Positions 35,330 through 45,074 of a stretch of 64,000 nt of DNA are shown in pieces. Source of the stretch: Cladopsammia gracilis (Eukaryota; Cnidaria; Anthozoa; Scleractinia; Dendrophylliidae); contig JAJGOT010000212.1 in the NCBI GenBank assembly GCA_022457155.1, forward strand, positions 248,001-312,000. The letters are read 5' to 3'. Positions within the stretch are counted from its first letter, which is position 1; each line of letters opens with the position of its first letter. The notes beneath the pieces were generated by a model. The model searched no databases and was not told the origin of the DNA. It saw nothing but the letters and a program-made list of their open reading frames with translations. The translations under genes were made by a program, and so were the position numbers.

Positions 35330-35592
35330 TATATATATATAAGTATAATAAAAAAAAACGATGGGGCGAACTTCTTACTGGTCCTGACTGGTTTTTACGT
35401 TTCGGCCTTCGGCCTTCTTCAGAAATTACAAAGAATTAAAAACTAAAAACTAAAAACTATGTACAATTTTAGTTTTTAGTTTTTAGTTTTTAATTCTTTG
35501 TAATTTCTGAAGAAGGCCGAAGGCGCCGAAACGTAAAAACCAGTCAGGACCAGTAAGAAGTTCGCCCCATCGTTTTTTTTTTATTATACTTA
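35330..35592. repeat. Near-perfect palindrome with CTGAAGAAGGCC...GAAAC motif
   Basis: Arms of about 115-120 bp: TAAGTATAATAAAAAAAAAC, then GATGGGGCGAACTTCTTACT, continuing to TTACAAAGAATTAAAAAC, each inverted on the right. The loop is about 10 bp. Right arm near 35505-35532: CTGAAGAAGGCCGAAGGCGC followed by CGAAACGT. Confidence 0.85.
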
Positions 35593-35673
35593 TCTACAAA
35601 TTCACGTGGTGGCGTCGTATCCTTGGATCCTTCTGCTGAAGAGTTCACCGTTTGTGTAAACCTTTTTATTCAG

Positions 35674-35685
<12 letters not shown>

Positions 35686-35761
<76 letters not shown>
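35686..35761. repeat. (TA)38 microsatellite
   Basis: About 76 bp of uninterrupted TA immediately beside the inverted TRIM fragment, a likely fragile or recombination-prone site. Confidence 0.95.
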
Positions 35762-35765
<4 letters not shown>

Positions 35766-35767
<2 letters not shown>

Positions 35768-35907
35768 ATCAGTGCATTTTTTTTACATTTTTTAACGTGC
35801 TACATAAACTAAGATCCAGTTCGAGCCATAGGTAGGAAGATATCGACTGCAATTGGGTTCGGCTAAATACGGTTCGGCTCAGTGTCGTTTTCGTAGTAAT
35901 TCATGGA
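35766..35907 (-). pseudogene. Inverted fragment of the TRIM C-terminal exon
   Basis: On the minus strand the sequence reads SMNYYENDTEPNRI then a stop. It continues out of frame through segments matching the TRIM 3' end (CTGGATCTTAGTTTATG and CACGTTAAAAAATGT). It matches the ends of TRIM copies 1 and 3 and includes a few bases of 3' flank. It is the displaced, inverted end of TRIM copy 2. Confidence 0.8.
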
Positions 35908-36009
35908 CCGCTTTACGCTTTATATGTATATATGTATACATATAAAATACAATACATATAATATTTATCACAAGTTTCCACTAGTTGAAAAAATCCTCTA
36001 AAACTATAT

Positions 36010-36155
36010 ATGTTAACACAATAAAGGAAAAAGCTAGTTTGATTAATAGGATAATCCAGTCGCCCTGATGAAGACCACTTTAAGTGGTTGAAACATAGGT
36101 GCAATTTAATCAAACTAGTTTTTTCCTTTATTGTGTTAACATATATATATATATT
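36010..36155. repeat. Foldback with CTGATGAAG...GAAAC motif
   Basis: Arms ATATATGTTAACACAATAAA...AGCTAGTTTGATT and the inverse. The loop contains CCTGATGAAGACCACTTTAA, then GTGGTTGAAAC, with ACCAC/GTGGT able to pair. Confidence 0.75.
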
Positions 36156-36225
36156 GCAGCTCTTGTTGTTATCAGTTATCGCCTTGATATTATGTCACCA
36201 TTTCGCTTGAAAACTGAGATAATAT

Positions 36226-36400
36226 TTATAGAGGTATAACTTATAGAGGTAAAAAACACACAGAACATACTAAACTTGCAACAGCAAAAAGGTGGCCGCG
36301 GCCGCTTAATAGAGGTGGCCGTTGAACTTTGCTGACAAATAATTCGGGACGTTGGCCGCTTAATAGAGGTCCGACGGTATATATTTTTTTAAACTTGACC
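36226..36400. repeat. Short direct repeats (GGCCGCTTAATAGAGGT)
   Basis: GGCCGCTTAATAGAGGT occurs near 36298 and again near 36355, and TATAGAGGTA twice near 36229 and 36242. Confidence 0.6.
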
Positions 36401-36553
36401 CAATCATAATAATTTATTAATTTCATAGACACGCATATATAAAAGCTAAAAAATACAATATTAATATGTAAGAATAAAAAGGAAAAATAAAAATAAAAAT
36501 AAATAAAATAAATTGAACATCATAGGTATATCATATAATTAACAATATGACAT

Positions 36554-36953
36554 TAGGGCCATTTATACGACAGAAAATAAGACGCGTCTTATCTAAGACG
36601 CGACTTAAATAAGATGCGAACCGATCGTATAAACAGTACAAAATAAGCATTCGTGTCTTATTTTAGACGCGACTTAAATAAGACGCGTCTTATCTTAGAA
36701 CAGAGTTTTCAGCTGTTCGTATTTTGTCCGCGTCTTAAATAAGACGTGAACTTCCTCGTATAAATGCTTTCGCGTCTTAAATAAGACGTGAACAACAAGT
36801 GCGCCGTATCATAAATAAGACGCGAACCATTTATACGTGATCTTCGCGTCTTATGTTGGACGCTACGCAAACGTATAAATGGTACACTTCGCATCTTATT
36901 TAAGTCGCGTCTTATATAAGACGCGTCTTATTTTCTCCCGTATAAATGGCCCT
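36554..36953. mobile_element. MITE built of GACGCGTCTTA palindromes
   Basis: Terminal inverted repeats TTAGGGCCATTTATACG at the left and the inverse at the right. The interior is almost entirely AAGACGCG/CGCGTCTT motifs in both orientations. Homology to the 3' flank of TRIM segments 1 and 3 resumes right after it (36955). Confidence 0.75.
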
Positions 36954-36954
36954 A

Positions 36955-38890
36955 ATATGCCAAAGACTATTAAAAGCGCATTCAAATGACCGAAGGTTGA
37001 CACAGATAGTTTTATAAGATTATCTTAATTGCATCCGCATTGCAAATTAATTAGCGTGAATGTAACGGATTAGTTTAATAAGTTTGATCTACCTGTAGAG
37101 CTTGCCTCTCGTATCGCAATTAATGTTCGGAAACCGTAGTTTTATTTGTGGCGTATAATAACCTAATAGACTAGAGCAGTTTTTATTTGAGTGTCGTAAA
37201 TCCAAAACCAAAGTAATTACTCTGACCAATCACAACGTAGGCAGACAATCCAATGAACCAATCAGAGCTCGTAGCGAATGCATGTAGCCACCGCCAGGCG
37301 CGGGAAAACGCGTGCGAGCAAGTCACGATTGGTTTTGGTTTTACTTCTGATTGGTTGAGAAAGTGGCGCGAGATTTTTTAGCCAATCACAAAGCGTAGCA
37401 ATGCAAAACCAAAGCAATTACTAAATTACTTTCGATACTCAATCGAAAATCGCTCTAAGAATCTGTCTTCAGACGCACAACATAAGATAACTTGATTCAG
37501 CCTAATTGTGGAAATTTACAAGTTGTTTTAGGTATTATAACTTTACCTGTTAGATGTGCGTTAAATTAAATCAAAGAATCAAGGCAGGCCTAGGACCCGT
37601 GTTTGTTTAATTGTCATCCTTTCACGAAGCTTTTCTCTGAGGTCCTTTTTGAAAATCATACCTTTTATGAAAAAGTTTCCTCAATAAAGATGATTATTAT
37701 TAAACTTTGTTGTTCTGACACTTTGATTGATCGTAGAAGAAAAACTGAGGCATTTGTGGCACTGAAGAAAGGGGGAGAATAGGGGGAAATTGCACAATTT
37801 TGCATGATACTGCACAACGGCAAAGCACGGAGTGGCAGGAGCTGCCAATAAAGGTGACGGGATTATAGGGCAAGGGAAACGAGATATAATTATATGTAGT
37901 GTTTTTTGATATGATTTTTGAGTAGAGCATTTTGTTATGGACAACCAGCTTGACTTCGTATGTTTTATGGACCAGTTAGAAATGATGAAATTTTTGTGTA
38001 TTACCATGCATCTTGTATGATGTAAGGAACCAACTCATTCAGCTAAACAAACTCAACCAGGTCAAAATGACAAGCGCAAAGAAACAACCAACTCAACAAA
38101 GACCGTCTTAACCAGCTTACCGCAGCCAACGTCTATCAACGAACGCGAGCATTTTAAAACACAACCCGGCAACTTAGCAAAACCAATCAACTGGACAAAC
38201 CTAACCAACTTAACAAATTGACACAACCAGTTCCACAAACACAATCAAGTCAATAACAACCGATTCAACAAACGCAACCAACGTACAAAGTGAACCGTTG
38301 CTTAACAAACTCGACCAAATCGCCATTGCCAATTTAACAAACACATGCAACCAACTCGACCGACACAACCCCCAAAATGACCTCGTTGAGTTACTGTATT
38401 GCTGTTGGATGTCTTTTTGCCAGAACCGTGTGCTTTTTCTGAATATATTAAACCTTGTTGTGTTGTTGCGATCCTACTTAATCGGTTTCTGTCGTGATGG
38501 TGTCTCGCAAAGTCTTTTTTACCTAGTCAGATCAGCCCTGCTGGTTAGGTCTTCCGCAGATCCTACATATACGTTAGCAGCATTATCGTTTGCGGTCCTT
38601 TGCAGATTTCACGTGAAATTTCTTCGCCGTTTTACTGCTAGATGGGACTATCTGAGAAGTGGCAATTAAAGCTAACTAAGGTCAAGAAGAAGAGGGTCAA
38701 TCTTGGGGAGCAGGGGGCAGGGGGGGGGGGGGGGAAGGGAGCATGCTGGGTGCGCGCGAATTGAGCGCCCTCTCTTCGCACCTCATGCTCTCTTAACGTG
38801 GAAGATACCTTACCCCTCTCTTCGCGCTTCGCACGCGCCCAAAATCCTCTCTTCTCCTCCCCCTTCTGGCGCCTTTCAACCATTTTACCG
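36955..38890. other. 3' flank of TRIM segment 2
   Basis: Parallels 17080-17780 and 48985-50520. Landmarks are GACTATTAAAAGCGCATTC, the MITE at 37174-37455, AAATCAAAGAATCAAGGCAG, then 38040-38390 with loose CAACCAACTCAACAAA-type repeats, and AGATGGGACTATCTGAGAAG at 38640. A G13 tract lies at 38721-38733. Confidence 0.75.
37174..37455. mobile_element. GAGCAG-family MITE, copy 3
   Basis: Same family as 17305-17595 and in the same relative position behind TRIM copy 2. The ends are GAGCAGTTTTTATTTGAGTG and an inverse ending ATCGCTC, both beside TA. Confidence 0.75.
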
Positions 38891-41440
38891 TTGTTAAAAG
38901 GCGAACAAATTTTAACCCTGCATTATCTCAGTGGTGGTCCCTTACAAAGAAAAGTCCACTCAGTCGTAAATCTCAAAGGTGGTCGCCGTAGCTTGCGGGA
39001 ACTTTAAGTTACTGAGTTTTACTTATGATTTAAACTTTTTTCGTGAGGGTGGTCGCTGAGAGGAGCTCGTCGGTTACGAGAGTAGTCACAAGGAAAGCTT
39101 CATCTGTGTAGCAATTAACCTGATGCAAATTCACGGCGTATTTTCCTAAAATTTCAGTAAATACAAATACAAGGGAAGCAAGTTAAATAAATCACTTATA
39201 AAGGTGAATTACAAATAAAAGTTTACAGCCGATCGAGTGGAAATTTGCCGCAAACCAAAACATCTGTTGACTATCACTCGTTTTACGTTTCACGTATTCA
39301 CGAGTTATAACAAGAGAAATGAGACCTCCCCTCGATTCAATGATATATTCACGGTAGGACCAAAACGTGCCATTTTTCCATCACAGAAGTGGAACTTGAA
39401 CAGAACTTGAACAGAACTTGAACTTTATCTTCATCACACAAAACAAATTATTATATATTTTTTATCTGATTCTGGTAATACAGGTGTTCTTTACAATTTT
39501 TCTTTTGTCAAAGCGTCATCATTGGTGTTAGCGTATACGACTCACTCACTGGCCATGACGTACAAGAAGATAGAGGGCTCAATTATCTTCCTTCACTTTA
39601 ATCGGAAGTGCTGTCGGGGTTAGGGACTGGATTGTTTGCACGATTTATTGTCTAAGAGGTAAGCTCAAATGAATCAAAATATGCTTATAAGCTTATAGTA
39701 ATTACCTCAAAGACATAATTGTCATCTGAAGAAATGTTGCGGTCACCCTCTGCTCTGACTTCGGCTATGACCATCAGTCCTAAAGTGAAGAAATTTATAT
39801 GCCCAAGCAGTTTGTATGTAGTTCATACTTTCAATTTCCATGATAGATCATGATAATTTCCAAAAGAAAGTGAACAGACGAACCAATGCCAGCAAGCTGA
39901 ACGTTGCAGATGTTCAGTCGATTTCCAGGGTCGAATCGAGGACTAACCCGTTAGCGTTTGGCAAGCGGCTTGCGGACTTATTTAGGTTCATGGTGTAGCG
40001 TGACATAGCATGACATTCTTACATGCGCAACAAGGTGTTACGTTTCCATCGCTATAATCGCTATATTTATCTTGCACGTACACGCAAGCAAGCGTAGATG
40101 TAGTTACTATTTTGCCGATGATTCATATTAATGACTAAGTATGATTCAGGATTATTCAGCATTGGTAATGTTTCTATGTTTAGTAGCTTTTAGTGATTCA
40201 CGTCAATACATATACATATAAGAGTATTGCCAATGTGCGAGCCAGCGAGCCAGCGAGCCAAACGTGTGAGCCGTGCGAGCCATGCGAGCCTTGCGAAAAA
40301 CACCGGCACGATCGCCTTTGCAGTCTTTCTTTTTGCAGTCTTGCCTCTCCCCTCTCCCGTAGCGAAAAGTACGAGATACAAACAATGGGAGTAATAGCTA
40401 ACATAATACATCGCACGTGTATCGACAGGTGTGTGCTATTACTGATTAGCGCGCACATAAACAAAATGGCGACTTTTTCCATAAATCGTCTTTTTGGCAG
40501 AAGTCTTTTTGGCAGAAGCTAGTCCCGGGACTAGTCTCTTTGTTTGAAAGAAGCGATAAAATTGTTAAAACATAAAACATACATAAAATTGCTCCTTGGC
40601 ATCCATGCTTTACATTCATTGTTAAATTTTTACATGGCTTTCTCTCTGTTTATTTTTGCTTTCACTATTTGCGTTCAGTTAAGGCGCAAAAAAAGAAAAA
40701 CGTTTTTGAAAGCTGATTTCATGATTCGCTTATTCAACCACATTGTAAAACCAAAATCGACAAAGCGTGAAAACGGACAAACAGCTATAAATAATATTTC
40801 TGAAAGTCGTAATCGCAGTCGTAGCCGTAGTAGCTGCTTAAACTCCCTATTACCTGTGGGCAATTCTAATTTATTATTCTTAAGTGGGTAGCCGTTTTTC
40901 CGAGGGGAGGGGGGAGGGGGAGCAAGAATATCCGGGAGTGCAGCTGTGCATATCTGCTTGTAACGGTATCGATTCAAGGCAACAAACGACGCTTCAACTC
41001 GATTTATTCGTGACCATTCGTGGAACTACAATGTAGTGACGTAGAAATATGAAGGCTGTAGAAACATCTAGAAACATCTAGTTACAAGTAGTCACAAGCA
41101 GGTAAAACGTTGTTGAAGAGAAGAGCGACACAGTCATTCAACCTCGACCCAGACTCAAGAGAGAAGCATTCAAAGAGCAGAGATTGGCGCGAGTTAGATG
41201 ATTTCAAAAACGAGATGGCGCCTACGATCGATCGATCGATCGAGTGAGGGAAAACAGAGATAAACAGTGAGTAAAAACCGATTTTAATTGTGCTCCCTAG
41301 TATGAATTACATTTTTTTCCAATTTTCAAAATTTTTGATGGCTCGCACATATGGCTCGCATGACTCCCTGGCTCGCAGTTTGTCATTACCCGGCTCTAAC
41401 AAGCTTACTAGCCCCGACCTGTGAGACTCTTTGTACGAAG
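38891..41440. other. Intergenic, sparse features
   Basis: Holds an 11-bp tandem (CAGAACTTGAA, three copies) at 39396-39425, a GCGAGCCA-type tandem at 40235-40296, and (ATCG)n at 41222-41243. One orphan exon candidate is listed separately. No complete gene was recognised. Confidence 0.5.
39706..39779 (-). other. Orphan exon candidate
   Basis: On the minus strand, a pyrimidine-rich acceptor (CTTCACTTTAG) precedes 74 bp that translate as LMVIAEVRAEGDRNISSDDN followed by YVFE, then a donor GTAATT. The piece is fully open and protein-like, but no partner exon was found nearby. Family unknown. Confidence 0.35.
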
Positions 41441-41489
41441 ATCGGCCAAACGCTACAGTGGTATTGATATAGGGGTGTATGTAAAAGGC

Positions 41490-41683
41490 GGAACGCACCC
41501 GGAGCCACCCGGAACCCCCCGGAACCTGCCGGAACCGACCCAGAACCACCCGGAACCTGCCGGAACCCACCCGGAACCGACCCGGAACCACCCGGAACCA
41601 TCCGGAACCACCCGGAACCCACCCGGAACCCACCCGGAACTACCCGGAACCTGCCGGAACCCACCCGGAACCCAAAAAAATTG
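41490..41683. repeat. GGAACC-type minisatellite, left arm
   Basis: Tandem CCCGGAACC/CCGGAACCTG-type units of 9-20 bp; inverse copy at 43965-44150. The repeat is coding-neutral but open in most frames, which produces spurious Pro/Gly-rich ORFs on both strands. Confidence 0.85.
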
Positions 41684-42434
41684 AAATAAAAAATTAATAA
41701 CAATAGAATAATAAAAATAAAATAAAAATAACAACAATCAATGAAGGATACCCTAATATAAAAAAAGACTGATAGGTAGTTCATACCTAAAAAAGACAGG
41801 AACAGGACGTCCCGTGACTGTCGGAGTGCTCGCCATGCCAAAGGTCAAAGTCCAGAGTATTTTTACGACTGGAATTCGCGTGCTCTGTGCAAGATAGCAG
41901 TATTATAAAAGTGATAGGCCAAACACGACTCCCGCTAGTCGCAAAATGTATAAAGAAGCCTTTAGAATAGTTTTCCCAAGAAATTCTTCGAGATATTTGT
42001 TCCCTTAGATCACCAACATAGAATTGTGACAAGTCACTATTATCTTATTGTTTTGCATGCTTGATGATATTGTGTGACTCTTTGGTTCTTTGATCGTTGG
42101 GATATAAATCTCTTTAACTGACTGCAGGTTTTCATGCTGTGTTTAGCCATTTATAGAATTATTCTTTCTCTATGCCTTCGTTATGCTCCCTCTCTTGGCA
42201 TATGTTAGGGCTTCTTTGGCTAGCTTTTGCTGCAAGATAAATAGTGGACGGCTGCAACTTTTGTAATTGCTATGAAAATGCTCGGATCAGAAATCTCTCT
42301 GCCCGAGCTGCCCGTGATTTAGTGTCAATAAAGTCTGCGGTGTGTTAGACTTGTGAGAAAGTAGATCTTTTTCACGGATGTAAGCGTCTAAGATCCAAGT
42401 CTGAAGCTGCCGTGTCTATTGGAATAAAGACTTT

Positions 42435-42874
42435 TTGCAGTTTATATGTTTTAGCTCCTTGTTTTATTCTGTTTTAGAGTTGTGTTTCATGGAGCTAGAA
42501 GGACCTCCGTTGTTTCATAATGGCGTTATCGCATCCAACATGCCTTTTACAGATATGGTGATCTGTTTTGAAAATCTCACGGATGCTAGTGATTACTTAC
42601 ATTCTTTCTTAAGCTATGCTACCGGTCACAGGCCAATGTTCGGCTTCCTAGATATTTATGTTTTTGTGCAGGCAAGATGGTTTTCTTTAAGAGCGATACA
42701 TTCTTTGAACATGTAAATCTTCTGCTCTCAATGGTTTTTAAACCTGCAGTAGTAAACGTGGGAAGCGCTATAATCTCATGCGAGGCAGAACGGGGCCCGT
42801 CCATTAAATATCATTCAGAGTTAAAAAGTGTTGACGGTCCTGCACGACTCCTGCAGTTCGCAAATGAATTTTAA
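42435..42874 (+). CDS. Putative cargo gene in the foldback element, function unknown
   Basis: An open frame with ELEGPPLFHNGVIASNMPF and TDMVICFENLTDASDYL spans the inner left arm. An intron-like acceptor (TTTATGTTTTTGTGCAG near 42671) leads to a second open stretch, MVFFKSDTFFEHVNLLLSMV through VNVGSAIISCEAERG, stopping at 42872-42874. The arm part also exists inverted on the minus strand (43272-42988) with a different C-terminus. The donor for the first exon is not clear. It may be a captured host gene fragment, as in Pack-MULE elements (inference). I do not recognise the protein. Confidence 0.35.
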
Positions 42875-43964
42875 AGCCTTCATAGCTTAGCTTTTACGTT
42901 CTTTCTTAAGCAAGACTCGAGTTTCGGTTCTAAGGTGAACCTCATCAGTTGCTCCCATAAGAGAATGTCTCGCGGAATAATCTGAAATTATTCCGTTGTA
43001 CATGAAATATTTGCCGCTTTTGTACTCTTGGGAAGGATCGAATGTTCCGTTTTCTCATCGGCTCGTTTAATTGAACCAATAGCATTGGTGTAGTTTCGAT
43101 CCGACGTTAGGTAATAACTAGCATCCGTGAGATTTTCAAAACAGATCACCATATCTGTAAAAGGCATGTTGGATGCGATAACGCCATTATGAAACAACGG
43201 AGGTACTTCTAGCTCCATGAAACACAACTCTAAAGCAGAATAAAACAAGGAGCTAAAACATATAAACTGCAAAAAGTCTTTATTCCAATAGACACGGCAG
43301 CTTCAGACTTGGATCTTAGACGCTAACATCCGTGATAAAGATCTACTTTCTCACAAGTCTAGCACACCGCAGACTTTATTGACATGAAATCACGGGCAGA
43401 GAGATTTCTGATCCGAGCATTTTCATAGCAATTACAAAAATTGCAGCCGTCCACTACTTATCTTGCAGCAAAAGCTAGCCAAAGAAGCCCTAACATATGC
43501 CAAGAGAGGGAGCATAACGAAGGCATAGAGAAAGAATAATTCTATAAATGGCTAAACACAGCATGAAAACCTCCAGTCAGTTAAAAAATATTTATATCCC
43601 AAAGATCAAAGAACCAAAGAGTCACACAATATCAAGCATGCAAAACAAATAGATAATAGTGACTTGTCACAATTCTATTTTGGTGATCTAAGGGAACAAA
43701 TATCTCGAAGAATTTCTTGGGAAAACTATTTTAAAGGCTTCTTTATACATTTTGCGACTAGCGGGAGTCGTGTTTGGCCTGTCACTTTTATAATACTTTG
43801 ACCTTTGAATGGCGAGCACTCCGTCAGTCACGTCAGTCCTGTCTTTTTTAGGTATGAACTACCTATCAGTCTTTTTTTATATTAGGGTATCCTTCATTGA
43901 TTGTTGTTATTTTTATTTTATTTTTATTATTCTATTGTTATTAATTTTTTATTTCAATTTTTTT

Positions 43965-44150
43965 GGGTTCCGGGTGGGTTCCGGCAGGTTCCGGGTGGTT
44001 CCGGGTGGGTTCCGGCAGGTTCCGGGTGGTTCCGGGTCGATTCCGGGTCGGTTCCGGGTCGGTTCCGGCAGGTTCCGGGTGGTTCCGGGTGGTTCTGGGT
44101 CGGTTCCGGCAGGTTCCGGGGGGTTCCGGGTGGTTCCGGGTGCGTTCCGC
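43965..44150. repeat. GGAACC-type minisatellite, right arm
   Basis: Inverse of the left-arm array with slightly different unit order, consistent with separate slippage in the two arms after insertion. Confidence 0.85.
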
Positions 44151-44348
44151 CTTTTACATACACCCTTGATATAGCAGTGATGAAAATATTCAAATGATGA
44201 CTTCGGTGACAGCGTACAGGTCATCACCAATGAGAATAAACCTTGGTAAATGAGCAAAACAATTCCAGAATCTCAAAAGTCTTGGGAAGAATGAACAATT
44301 TAATGAAAATCGAGAGATGTATTGACGCTATGTGATAGTCAGCGACTA

Positions 44349-44685
44349 TTAGAGTGATTTTACTTAGAGTGGTTTTACTTCACCCGTGAAAAAGAAAGTA
44401 GGATTTTACGCCGTAGTACTTCGTATCAGTTTCTATTGTCCTCAAATATTAGAGCGATTACAGTTAACCCGTGAAGTAGTTAGTACAATAGTACGCACTA
44501 TTAGACAATAATTCCGTTGTTTCCTTTTGTTTAATTTGGACTATCACACACTAATTGTTAGATTGTGTTAACTGTAATCACTCTATCAAGGTCTAGCGCT
44601 AGTGTAATAGTGATAGATAGAGATAGATAGTGTTACACACTAACTAATAGTTTCTGTTTCACAGTTGAAGTAAAATCACTCTAAC
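44349..44685. mobile_element. Nested MITEs
   Basis: Outer ends TTAGAGTGATTTTACTT and AAGTAAAATCACTCTAA enclose a second inverted-repeat element. The inner ends AGAGCGATTACAGTTAA and TTAACTGTAATCACTCT lie at about 44451-44586. Confidence 0.7.
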
Positions 44686-45074
44686 CCGTGAAATAGTTAG
44701 TAGAATAGACTGGGCTTATTGTACTTTTTAATTGCGAAACGAAATGGAACGAAACGAAATGGGAATCTGTTCATCTGTACTTTGCGAAATGGGAATCTGT
44801 AATTTGCGAAATTAACAAGTAGCAAGTCGAAATTCGTCGTACCATACAATCCACTGAATTGAACGATCATTGTGTGATGTCTCTGTGTATCTGTTGCTTT
44901 TCCTGGTGTACAACTTCCCCTTTCAGAAATTCCTGGATCCGCCCTTGCTCTATAGTGAATGTGCTATCTAGTATCTAGTACAACTAATTGAGAATCCTTA
45001 TGAACGGCGCCAAAGGGGCTCCGAAGATATAGCCGGAGGAAATGGCTCTTAACTCACCACAAAACGACAAGAAC

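Larger units (their letters stand above)
41473..44165. mobile_element. Foldback/MULE-like element, arms of about 1.1 kb, 9-bp target duplication
   Basis: Left arm 41473-42600 and right arm about 43109-44165 are inverted copies. Both ends read GGGTGTATGTAAAAGGCGG inward. TTGATATAG flanks the element on both sides (41464-41472 and 44166-44174). Each arm starts with about 200 bp of GGAACC-rich minisatellite and continues with shared unique sequence. The unique centre (42601-43108) carries open frames. A 9-bp target duplication plus very long inverted ends with tandem repeats matches Mutator-like foldback elements such as Drosophila FB. No transposase is encoded, so it would be non-autonomous. 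Confidence 0.82.

Noticed and set aside
35623..35835. Open frame rich in alternating I and Y
   Set aside because: Translation of the (TA)38 microsatellite.
40193..40522. Plus and minus frames over the GCGAGCCA tandem (CEPCEPCE-type peptide)
   Set aside because: Low-complexity repeat translation with no conserved domain or splice support.
41307..41841. Gly/Phe/Val-rich and Pro-rich open frames on both strands around the foldback element's outer arms (also 43809-44257)
   Set aside because: They are translations of the GGAACC minisatellite, open in most frames on both strands, with no start context or domain.
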